Shown here: positions 26,450 to 38,399 of the stretch, piece by piece
Position numbering within the stretch: position 1 is the first letter of the stretch
Layout of the letters: every line of letters starts with the position of its first letter
Source of the DNA: Pacificimonas sp036351775
GTDB lineage: Bacteria; Pseudomonadota; Alphaproteobacteria; Sphingomonadales; Sphingomonadaceae
Length of the DNA stretch: 64,000 nt
Assembly (NCBI GenBank): GCA_036351775.1
Contig: JAZBPX010000061.1
Span: 1-64,000 of the forward strand
Reading direction: 5' to 3'
Notes under the pieces: generated by a model
What the model was told of the DNA's origin: nothing
What the model saw: the letters and a program-made list of their open reading frames with translations, nothing else
The model's database searches: none
Made by a program: the position numbers and the translations under genes

Positions 26450-26818
26450 TTAAAACTCCAGTCCGCCGTCGCGCGCGGCATCGGCCAGCGCCTTCACGCG
26501 GCCGTGAAAAATGAAACCACCACGGTCGAAGACGACCTTCTCGACGCCCGCTTTCTTGGCGCGTTCGGCAATACGCTTGCCGACGGCCTCGGCGGCGGAA
26601 ACGGTCGCGCCGCCGCCAGAGTCCTTCGCAGCCTTCACGTCCTTTTCCAGGGTGGAGGCCGCAGCGATCGTCTGGCCCGCGCCGTCATCGATGATCTGGG
26701 CATAGATATGCTTCGAGGTGCGGTGAATGCTCAGCCGCGGCTTGCCGCTGGCATGGGCCCGCAGGGTGCTGCGGACGCGCCGACGGCGCCGCATGAAGGG
26801 TGTCAGTTTTTCTTTCAT
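26450..26818 (-). CDS. rplR: 50S ribosomal protein L18
   Basis: 122 residues; conserved RRRRVRSTLRAHASGKPRLSIHRTSKHIYAQIIDD and C-terminal GFIFHGRVKALADAARDGGLEF. It binds 5S rRNA together with L5. Starts one base after the rpsE frame region begins on the operon. Confidence 0.97.
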   Translation of the reverse strand: MKEKLTPFMRRRRRVRSTLRAHASGKPRLSIHRTSKHIYAQIIDDGAGQTIAAASTLEKDVKAAKDSGGGATVSAAEAVGKRIAERAKKAGVEKVVFDRGGFIFHGRVKALADAARDGGLEF

Positions 26819-26820
26819 GA

Positions 26821-27348
26821 CTACTTCTTCTTGCCTTCCTTGCGGAACACGTATTCGCCGCGATACTTGATGCCCTTGCCCTTATAGGGTTCAGGCTTCC
26901 GCCAGCGGCGGATCTCGGCGGCAACCTGGCCGACCTGCTGTTTGTCGATACCGGAAATCTCGACCGTGGTCTGATCCGGTGTCTTGATCTCGATGCCCTC
27001 GGGGATCGCGTAATCGACGTCGTGGCTGTAACCGAGCTGCAGCTTCAGCGTCTTGCCCTGCGACTGCGCGCGGTAACCGACGCCGGAAATCTCCAGCACC
27101 TTCGAGAACCCCTCGGTAACGCCCGTCACCAGGTTCTGCACCAGCGTGCGCTGCATGCCCCAGAACGGACGCCCCGACTTCTTCACCGGCGTCACGGCGA
27201 TTTCGCTATCCTCGATCTTGTATTCGATCTCGTCGCGGGTCGGCATCGACAGTTCGCCCTTCGGGCCCTTCACCGTCAGCGTTTCGCCCTCGAGCGTCGC
27301 GGTTACCTTTTCAGGCAGCGCGACGGGCTGTTTTCCAATGCGTGACAT
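26821..27348 (-). CDS. rplF: 50S ribosomal protein L6
   Basis: 175 residues from ATG 27348 (MSRIGKQPVALPEKV), preceded by AGGGGAAAAGG; a longer frame upstream lies inside rpsH and is rejected. The two repeated L6 domains are visible and the C-terminus has the conserved RRWRKPEPYKGKGIKYRGEYV. L6 lies near the factor-binding site. Confidence 0.97.
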   Translation of the reverse strand: MSRIGKQPVALPEKVTATLEGETLTVKGPKGELSMPTRDEIEYKIEDSEIAVTPVKKSGRPFWGMQRTLVQNLVTGVTEGFSKVLEISGVGYRAQSQGKTLKLQLGYSHDVDYAIPEGIEIKTPDQTTVEISGIDKQQVGQVAAEIRRWRKPEPYKGKGIKYRGEYVFRKEGKKK

Positions 27349-27358
27349 GCCTTTTCCC

Positions 27359-27757
27359 CTAGAAGACCTGGCAGAGGACTTCGCCGCCGACATTCTGTTC
27401 GCGCGCTTCCGCGTCGGACAGAACGCCCTTGGGCGTCGAAACCACGGTAATGCCGAGGCCGTTGCGAACCTTGGGCAGGTCCTGCGCGCCGGAATAGACG
27501 CGGAGGCCCGGCTTGGAGACACGCTGGATGTAGCGGATCGCCGGTTCGCCTTCGAAATATTTCAGCTCGATGCGGGTCAGAGGCTTCGCATCGGCCACGT
27601 CCTCGTCGGAGAAACCGCGGATGTACCCCTCGCGCTCCAGCACGGCGAGGACATTCTTGCGCAGCTTCGACGTCGGGGTGACGATCGAATCCTTCTTGGC
27701 CTGCTGGCCGTTGCGAATGCGGGTGAGAAGGTCCGCAACCGGATCAGTCATAGACAT
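27359..27757 (-). CDS. rpsH: 30S ribosomal protein S8
   Basis: 132 residues, MSMTDPVADLLTRIRNGQQAKK... to the C-terminal VSTPKGVLSDAEAREQNVGGEVLCQVF. S8 binds helix 21 of 16S rRNA and in enterobacteria also represses the spc operon; whether it does so here is unknown. Confidence 0.97.
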   Translation of the reverse strand: MSMTDPVADLLTRIRNGQQAKKDSIVTPTSKLRKNVLAVLEREGYIRGFSDEDVADAKPLTRIELKYFEGEPAIRYIQRVSKPGLRVYSGAQDLPKVRNGLGITVVSTPKGVLSDAEAREQNVGGEVLCQVF

Positions 27758-27774
27758 GGGTCAGCGCTCCTTTC

Positions 27775-28080
27775 TTACCAGCTCGATTTCGTAACGCCGG
27801 GGATCAGGCCCTTGTTGGCCAGGTCCCGCAGCATGATGCGTGACAGGCCAAAGCGGCGGTAATAACCGCGGCTGCGCCCTGTCAGTTCGCAGCGGTTCCG
27901 CACGCGCGTCGGGTTCGCGTTGCGCGGCAGTTCCGCCATTTTCAAACGGGCCATGAAGCGCTCGTCGTCTTCCTTGGACTCGTCCTCGGCAATCGCCTTC
28001 AAACGCGCATACTGCCCCGCATATTTCTTGACGAGACGCTTGCGCTTCTCGTTCTTGTTCACCGAACTCAGTTTCGCCAT
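27775..28080 (-). CDS. rpsN: 30S ribosomal protein S14 (zinc-free form)
   Basis: 101 residues with the C-terminal RNRCELTGRSRGYYRRFGLSRIMLRDLANKGLIPGVTKSSW. The paired CxxC zinc ligands of the short form are absent, so this is the long C-minus type usual in proteobacteria. Confidence 0.97.
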   Translation of the reverse strand: MAKLSSVNKNEKRKRLVKKYAGQYARLKAIAEDESKEDDERFMARLKMAELPRNANPTRVRNRCELTGRSRGYYRRFGLSRIMLRDLANKGLIPGVTKSSW

Positions 28081-28111
28081 GACTTAAGTTCTCTCTTCCT
28101 TCCGGGCGCGC

Positions 28112-28699
28112 TTACGCGGCCTGCTTTTCGTCTTCGTCGGCTTCGTCACGGATGAAGGGCATGTTCAGCCCGCGCAGAAGCGCGCGCCCCTCGTCATCCG
28201 TAGGTGCCGTCGTGGTGATGATCACATCCATGCCGCGCACTTCGTCGACCTGGTCGTAATTGATTTCCGGGAACACGATCTGTTCCTTGATTCCCATCGC
28301 ATAATTGCCCCGGCCATCGAACGACTTCGGGTTCACGCCCTGAAAGTCGCGGATGCGCGGCATCGCAATGTTGATCAGCCGGTCCAGGAACTCCCACATG
28401 CGCGCACCGCGAAGGGTGACCTTCACGCCGATGGGGTTGCCCTCGCGCAGCTTGAACGTCGCGATCGACTTCTTGGCCTTGGTGATGACCGGCTTCTGAC
28501 CCGCAATCTGGGTCATTTCCTGAACCGCGTTGTTCAGGTGCTTCTTATCATCGACGGCCTTCCCGACACCCATGTTCAGCGTGATCTTCTCGATCCGCGG
28601 AATCTGCATGTCGTTCTTATAGTCGAACTCGTCCTTCAGCGCGGCGCGGACCTTGTCCTCATACACCGACTGCAGGCGCGGCTTGTATGCGTCAGCCAT
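28112..28699 (-). CDS. rplE: 50S ribosomal protein L5
   Basis: 195 residues with PRIEKITLNMGVG, QKPVITKAKKSIATFKLREG and MDVIITTTAPTDDEGRALL. Part of the 5S RNP with L18. The ATG lies eight bases inside the end of rplX, suggesting coupled translation. The C-terminus has an acidic tail (DEADEDEKQAA). Confidence 0.97.
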   Translation of the reverse strand: MADAYKPRLQSVYEDKVRAALKDEFDYKNDMQIPRIEKITLNMGVGKAVDDKKHLNNAVQEMTQIAGQKPVITKAKKSIATFKLREGNPIGVKVTLRGARMWEFLDRLINIAMPRIRDFQGVNPKSFDGRGNYAMGIKEQIVFPEINYDQVDEVRGMDVIITTTAPTDDEGRALLRGLNMPFIRDEADEDEKQAA

Positions 28700-29012
28700 T
28701 GATCACCTCACCGGATTTCTTCGCGACGCGCACCTTCTTGCCGTCGCGCATTTCAAAGCCGACACGCGTGGGCTTGCCGGTCTTCGGATCCTCGATGGCG
28801 ACCTTAGACAGGCTCATCGGGGCTTCGAAGCGGTCAAGACCGCCCTGCGGATTGGCCTGGCTCGGCTTGCGGTGGCGGGTCATCACGTTGACCCCGGACA
28901 CCACGACCTTGCCGTCCTTCGGCAGGACCTGGGTCACGTCGCCGTGCTTGCCCTTGTCCTTGCCGCTGAGGACGACAACGCGGTCGCCCTTCCTGATCTT
29001 CGCGGATGCCAT
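28692..29012 (-). CDS. rplX: 50S ribosomal protein L24
   Basis: 106 residues; KOW motif KIRKGDRVVVLSGKDKGKHGDVTQVLP at the N-terminus, followed by QANPQGGLDRFEAPMSLSKVAI. An early assembly initiator of the 50S subunit. Overlaps rplE by eight bases. Confidence 0.97.
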   Translation of the reverse strand: MASAKIRKGDRVVVLSGKDKGKHGDVTQVLPKDGKVVVSGVNVMTRHRKPSQANPQGGLDRFEAPMSLSKVAIEDPKTGKPTRVGFEMRDGKKVRVAKKSGEVING

Positions 29013-29015
29013 GGG

Positions 29016-29384
29016 TTAGAGTACCTCCGGCGCCAGGCTGACGATCTTCATCAGGCCCTTGGCGCGCAGTTCGCGGGTGACCGGCCCGAAGATACGGGTG
29101 CCGATCGGCTCCTTGTTGTTGTTGATCAGCACGGCGGCGTTCGTGTCGAAGCGGATGACCGAGCCATCGGCGCGGCGAATGTCCTTCGCCGTACGCACGA
29201 CGACGGCGCGGTGCACATCGCCCTTCTTCACACGGCCGCGCGGCTGCGCTTCCTTGACGGAAACGACGATCGTGTCGCCGACACCGGCAAAGCGGCGCTT
29301 CGAGCCGCCCAGCACCTTGATGCACTGAACACGCTTCGCGCCGGAATTATCGGCAACCTCGAGGTTGGACTGCATCTGGATCAT
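29016..29384 (-). CDS. rplN: 50S ribosomal protein L14
   Basis: 122 residues starting MIQMQSNLEVADNSGAKRVQCIKVLGG and ending RELRAKGLMKIVSLAPEVL; normal length. It forms part of an intersubunit bridge. Directly adjoins the rpsQ stop. Confidence 0.98.
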   Translation of the reverse strand: MIQMQSNLEVADNSGAKRVQCIKVLGGSKRRFAGVGDTIVVSVKEAQPRGRVKKGDVHRAVVVRTAKDIRRADGSVIRFDTNAAVLINNNKEPIGTRIFGPVTRELRAKGLMKIVSLAPEVL

Positions 29385-29732
29385 TTAAGCGGCCTCCCCC
29401 TCGGTCTTCTCGGCGGCAGGCGTCTCGTCCTTCGGCGCGAGGTCGGAGATGTTCACCTCCTCCGCGTCCGACGGCATCGCGGCGACGCTGGCATCCTTGC
29501 CGGCCTTCCCGATCACCTTCCACGTCTTCGTCTTCGACATCGGCGCGCACTCTTCGATCCGCACCACGTCGCCGACGGCGAACTCATTGTTCTCGTCGTG
29601 GGCGTGATACTTCTTCGAGCGGCGGATGATCTTCGAGTAAAGCGGGTGCTTCACCTTACGCTCGATCAGCACGGTCACCGTCTTGTCGGGTTTGTCGGAC
29701 ACAACCGGTCCAGCCATAATGCGCTTCGGCAT
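29385..29732 (-). CDS. rpsQ: 30S ribosomal protein S17 with acidic C-terminal extension
   Basis: 115 residues. The S17 OB-fold core (PDKTVTVLIERKVKHPLYSKIIRRSKKYHAHDENN...VGDVVRIEECAPMSKTKTW) ends near residue 80, as in the 84-residue E. coli protein. An extra tail of about 35 residues is rich in Ala, Glu and Asp. The role of the tail is unknown. Confidence 0.96.
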   Translation of the reverse strand: MPKRIMAGPVVSDKPDKTVTVLIERKVKHPLYSKIIRRSKKYHAHDENNEFAVGDVVRIEECAPMSKTKTWKVIGKAGKDASVAAMPSDAEEVNISDLAPKDETPAAEKTEGEAA

Positions 29733-29736
29733 GTCC

Positions 29737-29940
29737 TTATCCTTCGGCGTTAGCGCTGGCGCGCTCGTTCTGCAGCGTCAGAATCTGCGCGATGCTGCGA
29801 CGCACCTCGCGAACGCGGCTCGGTTTTTCCAGCTGACCGGTTGCCGACTGAAAGCGCAGGTTGAACTGCTCCTTCTTCAGCTGTGTCAGCTCTTCTGAAA
29901 GCTGATCGTCGGTCTTCGATTTCAGGTCTGCGATCTTCAT
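29737..29940 (-). CDS. rpmC: 50S ribosomal protein L29
   Basis: 67 residues from ATG 29940 (MKIADLKSKTDDQLSEELTQLKKEQFNLRFQ), preceded by a GAGGA site; an upstream Met six codons earlier overlaps the end of rplP and is less likely. It lies at the exit tunnel near the trigger-factor site. Confidence 0.96.
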   Translation of the reverse strand: MKIADLKSKTDDQLSEELTQLKKEQFNLRFQSATGQLEKPSRVREVRRSIAQILTLQNERASANAEG

Positions 29941-29944
29941 GCGA

Positions 29945-30364
29945 CTAGTCCTCATCACCCAGGCGGCGGATCACCTTCGTGCGGATCGGCAGCTTGGCGG
30001 CGGCGCGTTCGAACGCGACCGTCGCGAGCGCCGGGTTCACACCGTCCAGCTCGAACAGGATCCGGCCCGGCTTTACGCGCGCGGCCCAATATTCCGGCGA
30101 ACCCTTGCCCTTACCCATGCGGACTTCCGCGGGCTTGGAGCTGACGGGAACATCCGGGAAGATGCGAATCCACAAACGCCCCTGGCGCTTGATGTGACGC
30201 GTGATTGCGCGGCGCGCGCTCTCGATCTGGCGCGCGGTGATCCGCTCGGGCTCCATGGCCTTGAGGCCGATGGAACCGAAGTTCAGCGACGTGCCGCCCT
30301 TGGCATTGCCATGGATGCGGCCCTTGTGCGCCTTCCGGTACTTTGTACGTTTCGGTTGCAGCAT
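29945..30364 (-). CDS. rplP: 50S ribosomal protein L16
   Basis: 139 residues beginning MLQPKRTKYRKAHKGRIHG, with WIRIFPDVPVSSKPAEVRMGKGKGSPEYWAARVKPGRILFE. Needed for A-site tRNA binding and late 50S assembly. The rpsC-rplP gap is 70 bases and shows nothing clear. Confidence 0.97.
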   Translation of the reverse strand: MLQPKRTKYRKAHKGRIHGNAKGGTSLNFGSIGLKAMEPERITARQIESARRAITRHIKRQGRLWIRIFPDVPVSSKPAEVRMGKGKGSPEYWAARVKPGRILFELDGVNPALATVAFERAAAKLPIRTKVIRRLGDED

Positions 30365-30434
30365 TACCTTAGCCTTCTGACAGGAAAAGAGGTCCTCGAT
30401 CAGGCCGACGTGCCGCGGTTATGGTCGAAAAGAC

Positions 30435-31130
30435 CTACCGCGCCGGCCGGACCCCCGATGTCTGAGCGTCCATCATGGCCTTTTCCTGGGCGAGCGGATC
30501 GTGCTCGAGAATCTCGCCCTTGAAAATCCAGACTTTCACACCGCAGACGCCGTACGCGGTGTGCGCCTCGGCCTCTGCGTAATCGATATTCGCGCGCAGC
30601 GTGTGCAGCGGCACACGGCCCTCGCGGTACCATTCGACGCGCGCGATTTCCGCGCCGCCGAGACGGCCACCGCAGGTGATGCGGATGCCTTCCGCGCCCA
30701 GGCGCAGCGCCGACTGAACGGCGCGCTTCATGGCGCGGCGGAACGCAATGCGGCGCTCCAGCTGGTCGGCGACCGACTGTGCCACCAGACGCGCGTCCAC
30801 CTCAGGCTTGCGGATTTCGACAATGTTCAGCGAAACCTCGCTCTTCGTCATGTCGGCAAGCTTCTTGCGAAGCTTGTCGATGTCCGCGCCCTTCTTGCCG
30901 ATGATCACACCGGGACGCGCGGCATAGACGCTGACGCGGCACAGCTTCGCCGGCCGCTCGATTACGACCTTAGAAATCGCGGCCTGCGGCATCGTCTTCA
31001 TGATGTAGTTCCGGATCTTCAGATCCTCGACCAGCTGCTGCGCATAGTTCTTGCCGTCGGCGAACCAGCGGCTGTCCCAGGTGCGGTTGATCTGCAGGCG
31101 CAGGCCGACGGGGGAGCTCTTGTGACCCAT
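30435..31130 (-). CDS. rpsC: 30S ribosomal protein S3
   Basis: 231 residues from ATG 31130 (MGHKSSPVGLRLQINRTWDSRWF); the longer upstream frame lies inside rplV. The KH domain (RPGVIIGKKGADIDKLRKKL) and C-terminal domain (GVCGVKVWIFKGEIL) are present. It forms the mRNA entry channel with S4 and S5. Confidence 0.97.
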   Translation of the reverse strand: MGHKSSPVGLRLQINRTWDSRWFADGKNYAQQLVEDLKIRNYIMKTMPQAAISKVVIERPAKLCRVSVYAARPGVIIGKKGADIDKLRKKLADMTKSEVSLNIVEIRKPEVDARLVAQSVADQLERRIAFRRAMKRAVQSALRLGAEGIRITCGGRLGGAEIARVEWYREGRVPLHTLRANIDYAEAEAHTAYGVCGVKVWIFKGEILEHDPLAQEKAMMDAQTSGVRPAR

Positions 31131-31134
31131 ATGT

Positions 31135-31512
31135 CTAGTCCTCGTCCGTCTCGCGCACCACGATGCGGATGCGGCTGAAGGGTTTGATGATCTTGCTGGC
31201 ACGACCGCGGGCGCGCGCCTTGAAGCGTTTCATGGTCAGCGCCTTGCCGACCGACGCTTCGCTCACGACCAGCGTGTCGACGTCCAGATTGTGATTGTTC
31301 TCAGCGTTCGCAACCGCGCTCGCCAGAACTTTCGACACCGGCTCGGCCATCGCCTTGTTGGAGAACTTCAGGATGTTCAGCGCCTCGTCGACCTTCTTGC
31401 CGCGGATCAGGCCCGCGACCAGATTCAGCTTGTAGGGACTGCCGCGCACGGCAGTCGCCGTGGCCAGCGCCTCGCGCTCGCCCACGCGGCGGGGATTTGC
31501 TGCCTTGCCCAT
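31135..31512 (-). CDS. rplV: 50S ribosomal protein L22
   Basis: 125 residues with GSPYKLNLVAGLIRGKKVDEALNILKFSNK and the extended beta-loop region GRASKIIKPFSRIRIVVRE that lines the exit tunnel and the macrolide site. The loop looks complete. Its start overlaps the rpsS stop by one base. Confidence 0.97.
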   Translation of the reverse strand: MGKAANPRRVGEREALATATAVRGSPYKLNLVAGLIRGKKVDEALNILKFSNKAMAEPVSKVLASAVANAENNHNLDVDTLVVSEASVGKALTMKRFKARARGRASKIIKPFSRIRIVVRETDED

Positions 31513-31787
31513 TATCGCTTGGCCTTCTTGTCGGAGCCGTGGCCGAGATAGGTGCGCGTGGGCGAGAACTCGCCCAGCTTCATGCCGACCATGTCTTCGT
31601 TGACGGAGACCGGAATGAACTTCCGGCCATTATAGACACTGAAGGTCAAGCCCACGAACTGCGGCAGGATCGTCGAACGACGCGACCAAGTCTTGATCGG
31701 CGTCTTCTTCGAGGCATCCTGCATGTCCTCGGCCTTCTTCAGAAGGTGCAGGTCCACGAACGGACCCTTTTTGAGAGAGCGTGCCAT
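31512..31787 (-). CDS. rpsS: 30S ribosomal protein S19
   Basis: 91 residues, MARSLKKGPFVDLHLLKKAE... KTWSRRSTILPQFVGLTFSVYNGRKFIPV. Head protein of the 30S subunit that pairs with S13. Normal length. Confidence 0.98.
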   Translation of the reverse strand: MARSLKKGPFVDLHLLKKAEDMQDASKKTPIKTWSRRSTILPQFVGLTFSVYNGRKFIPVSVNEDMVGMKLGEFSPTRTYLGHGSDKKAKR

Positions 31788-31796
31788 AACTAGTCC

Positions 31797-32639
31797 TTAC
31801 CGCCCTTTGCGCTTCGCATGCCGCGAGCGGATGATCATCGTGTTCGACTTCTTCTTCGGGTCGCGGGTTTTCGCGCCCTTGGTCGGCTTGCCCCACGGCG
31901 TCACCGGGTGACGGCCGCCGGATGTCCGGCCTTCACCGCCGCCATGGGGGTGATCGACCGGGTTCTTCGCCACACCGCGGGTCAGCGGCTTCTTGCCCCG
32001 CCAGCGGTTGCGACCGGCCTTCGCCAGCGTCTGGTTCGAATTGTCCGGGTTCGACACCGCACCGACCGTCGCCATGCACTCGCCGCGAACATAACGGGTC
32101 TCGCCGGAGCCAAGACGAATGATCGTCAGGCCGCGGTCCTTGCCCACCACCTGCGCATAAGTGCCGGCGGAACGGGCAAGCTGGCCGCCCTTGCCGGGCT
32201 TCAACTCGATATTATGGATGATCGTACCCACCGGCATCTGGCTGGTCAGCATCGCATTGCCCGGCTTCACATCGGTCTTGCGCGATGCGACGATCTTGTC
32301 GCCCTCGCCCAGACGCTGCGGTGCCAGGATATAGGCTTGTTCGCCGTCGGCATATTCGATCAGCGCGATGAACGCGGTGCGGTTGGGATCATATTCCAGC
32401 CGCGTGACCGTCGCCTCGACGTCCCACTTGCGGCGCTTGAAATCGATCACGCGATATTTGCGTTTGTGACCGCCGGAAATCCCGCGCGAGGTGATACGGC
32501 CCGTATTGTTGCGGCCGCCGCTCTTCGTCAGACCCTCGGTCAGCGCCTTGACGGGACCGCCCTTGTGCAGGTGCGACTTGTCGACCAGCACGAGGCCGCG
32601 ACGCGCCGGGCTCGACGGACGATATTGCTTCAGTGCCAT
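31797..32639 (-). CDS. rplB: 50S ribosomal protein L2
   Basis: 280 residues. Contains the conserved GGHKRKYRVIDF and the C-terminal NPVDHPHGGGEGRTSGGRHPVTPWG with the histidine important for peptidyl transfer. Required for subunit association. It starts on the last base of rplW. Confidence 0.98.
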   Translation of the reverse strand: MALKQYRPSSPARRGLVLVDKSHLHKGGPVKALTEGLTKSGGRNNTGRITSRGISGGHKRKYRVIDFKRRKWDVEATVTRLEYDPNRTAFIALIEYADGEQAYILAPQRLGEGDKIVASRKTDVKPGNAMLTSQMPVGTIIHNIELKPGKGGQLARSAGTYAQVVGKDRGLTIIRLGSGETRYVRGECMATVGAVSNPDNSNQTLAKAGRNRWRGKKPLTRGVAKNPVDHPHGGGEGRTSGGRHPVTPWGKPTKGAKTRDPKKKSNTMIIRSRHAKRKGR

Positions 32640-32956
32640 CAGTTAACTCCGCTCGTCACGTCGATCATGCTGCCCTCTTCGAGCGTGATGATCGCTTTCT
32701 TGACGTCGCCGCGCGTATAGGGGCGACCCTTCCAGCGCTTCGTCTTGCCCTTGGCGATCAGCGTGTTCACCGCCGTCACCTTAACACCAAACAGCGCCTC
32801 GATGGCCGCCTTGATCTCGGGCTTCGACGCGGACTTCGCGACTTCGAAGATGACCTGGTTGTGCTCCGACACCATGGTCGACTTCTCGGTAATGATCGGC
32901 GCGCGAACGATGTCGTAGTGCGACAGCGCCGGGGCCTTGGTTGCTGCGTCAGCCAT
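32639..32956 (-). CDS. rplW: 50S ribosomal protein L23
   Basis: 105 residues; HYDIVRAPIITEKSTMV and the GRPYTRGDVKKAIITL segment are typical. L23 docks trigger factor and the signal recognition particle at the exit tunnel. The start overlaps rplD by eight bases. Confidence 0.97.
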   Translation of the reverse strand: MADAATKAPALSHYDIVRAPIITEKSTMVSEHNQVIFEVAKSASKPEIKAAIEALFGVKVTAVNTLIAKGKTKRWKGRPYTRGDVKKAIITLEEGSMIDVTSGVN

Positions 32957-33581
32957 TGAAGCGCGCCTCCAGCTTCTCGACCGCCGCCTTGGTCAGGACC
33001 AGCGTGTCGTGGTTTAGGATGTCGTAAACATTGGCACCCGCGCTCGGCAGCACATCCATGTGCGGCAGATTGCGAACGGCCTTCGTGAACGCCTCGGGCT
33101 TGTCGCCGTCGATAAACAGCGCGCGCTCCACACCCAGCTTGCCGAGCGTTTCCTTCATCGCCTTCGTCTTGGCGTCCTTGACGTCCAGATCCTTCACGAC
33201 GATCAGCTTGCCCTCGGCCGCCTTGACGGACAGCGCCGTCTTCAGGCCGAGCGCGCGGACCTTCTTGTTCAGGCTCTGCTCGAATGAACGCTTGCGCGGT
33301 CCGTGCGCCTTGCCGCCGCCGACAAAGATCGGAGCCGAACGCGCGCCGTGGCGAGCCGTACCGCCGCCCTTCTGGCGGCCGAACTTCTTGCCCGTCATGC
33401 GAACGTCGGAACGCTCACGTGCGGGGCGGGCCACGTCGCGGCGATTGGCAAGCTGCCATGTTACCACGCGGTGCAGGATGTCAGCGCGCGCTTCGAGACC
33501 GAAGATGTCTTCGGCAAGCTCGATGTCGGCATCCTTGCCAGTCAGGGCCTTGCCCTCAAGGGTCTTCATCTTGACCTTCAT
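32949..33581 (-). CDS. rplD: 50S ribosomal protein L4
   Basis: 210 residues with the tunnel loop KKFGRQKGGGTARHGARSAPIFVGGGKAHGPR. In gammaproteobacteria L4 also represses the S10 operon through a leader attenuator; the terminator between tuf and rpsJ here makes a comparable control worth testing. Confidence 0.97.
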   Translation of the reverse strand: MKVKMKTLEGKALTGKDADIELAEDIFGLEARADILHRVVTWQLANRRDVARPARERSDVRMTGKKFGRQKGGGTARHGARSAPIFVGGGKAHGPRKRSFEQSLNKKVRALGLKTALSVKAAEGKLIVVKDLDVKDAKTKAMKETLGKLGVERALFIDGDKPEAFTKAVRNLPHMDVLPSAGANVYDILNHDTLVLTKAAVEKLEARFNG

Positions 33582-33584
33582 GAC

Positions 33585-34319
33585 TTAAGCCTCCGCGCTC
33601 TCGGCTGCTTCAGCCGGTGCGCCGTCCGTTGCAGATGTGTCGTTCGCACCCTTCACCGCAGCCGGGAACGGCAGATCGGCATGGGGCTTCTTCTTCACGG
33701 CGTCCTTGACCATCAGCCAGCCGCCCTTATGACCGGGCACGGAGCCCTTCACGAAGACAAGGCCGCGGTTCTCGTCGATCTCGATGACCTCAAGGTTCTG
33801 CTGGGTCCGCGTGCGCGCGCCCATGTGACCGGCCATCTTCTTGCCCTTGAACACCTTGCCGGGATCCTGGCACTGGCCGGTGGACCCGTGCGAGCGGTGG
33901 CTGATCGACACACCATGAGAAGCGCGCAATCCGCCAAAGCCCCAGCGCTTCATCGCGCCGGCAAAGCCCTTGCCCTGCGTCGTGCCCGTGACATCAACCT
34001 TCTGACCGCGCACGAAATGATCGGCGCCCAGTTCGGCACCGACATCGACCAGCGCATCATCCGACACGCGGAATTCAGCAACCCGCGCTTTCGGCTCCAC
34101 TTCGGCCTTGCCGAAATGGCCGCGCTGCGGCTTCTTCACATTCTTCGCCTTGCGGCTGCCGGCACCCAGTTGGACGGCGGTGTAGCCATCGACATCCTGG
34201 GTGCGCTGCGAAATGACCTGGCACCCGTCCAGCGCCAGAACCGTGACCGGCACATGCCGACCGTCGTCCTGGAACAGGCGGGTCATCCCCATCTTCTTCG
34301 CGATCACGCCGGTACGCAT
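33585..34319 (-). CDS. rplC: 50S ribosomal protein L3
   Basis: 244 residues from ATG 34319 (MRTGVIAKKMGMTRLFQDDG), with AAAGGA eight bases upstream. The central loop reaching the peptidyl-transferase centre is present (WGFGGLRASHGVSISHRSHGSTGQCQDPGKVFKGKKMAGHMG). The C-terminus carries an extra Ala/Glu/Thr-rich tail of about 25 residues. A REP doublet lies between it and rpsJ. Confidence 0.97.
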   Translation of the reverse strand: MRTGVIAKKMGMTRLFQDDGRHVPVTVLALDGCQVISQRTQDVDGYTAVQLGAGSRKAKNVKKPQRGHFGKAEVEPKARVAEFRVSDDALVDVGAELGADHFVRGQKVDVTGTTQGKGFAGAMKRWGFGGLRASHGVSISHRSHGSTGQCQDPGKVFKGKKMAGHMGARTRTQQNLEVIEIDENRGLVFVKGSVPGHKGGWLMVKDAVKKKPHADLPFPAAVKGANDTSATDGAPAEAAESAEA

Positions 34320-34420
34320 GATCCGTTCCTTTCGTGTGCAGAGGCCCCGGTGCCAGAGGCGTGGGGCTTGATCCAATGTTCGCGGAGGACAATCGCCCCC
34401 GATACTCACTTTACCAAAGT

Positions 34421-34518
34421 GTCATCCCGAACTTGTTTCAGGACCCACTCCTTAACCTCTCCGCCGTATCCACACCGCCAACCTTGTGGCGTGGGTCCTG
34501 AAACAAGTTCAGGATGAC
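34421..34518. repeat. REP doublet between rpsJ and rplC
   Basis: A 98-base element, arms 34421-34451 and 34489-34518: GTCATCCCGAACTTG... on the left and ...CAAGTTCAGGATGAC on the right, each continuing inward as GGACCCAC(T/G)C. Same family and size as the element at 24659; the 37-base centre differs. It expands the rpsJ-rplC spacer to 217 bases. Confidence 0.87.
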
Positions 34519-34536
34519 AGTTGGATGCCGAAAGCC

Positions 34537-34851
<315 letters not shown>

Positions 34852-34871
34852 ACCGTCTGCCTCAACTCTTC

Positions 34872-34923
34872 AAACAAAAAGAACCGGGCCGGTCCGTGCG
34901 CTCAGGGGCACCGGACCGGCCCG
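34872..34923 (-). terminator. intrinsic terminator or attenuator between tuf and rpsJ
   Basis: Perfect 12-base arms CGGGCCGGTCCG (34885-34896) and CGGACCGGCCCG (34912-34923) enclose 15 bases. On the minus strand the stem is followed by GTTCTTTTTGTTT, a good U-tract. It begins 16 bases after the tuf stop and ends 20 bases before the rpsJ start, leaving no room for a normal promoter between. Confidence 0.85.
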
Positions 34924-34938
34924 CTTCATCATTGAAAT

Positions 34939-36129
<1,191 letters not shown>

Positions 36130-36179
36130 TCTCTAACCCTCTACTTTTTCTAAGGTTAACTGTGTAATTGGAGGCGCTG

Positions 36180-38333
<2,154 letters not shown>

Positions 38334-38399
38334 CAGTCGTTCGGTTCCTGCTTTAAGAGTTCGGTCCGCGGGACCAACGGCCCTGCGTACAATTCGTTG

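Noticed and set aside
33303..34517. 404-residue plus-strand ORF across rplD and rplC
   Set aside because: Antisense to two ribosomal protein genes and through a REP doublet; no family resemblance.
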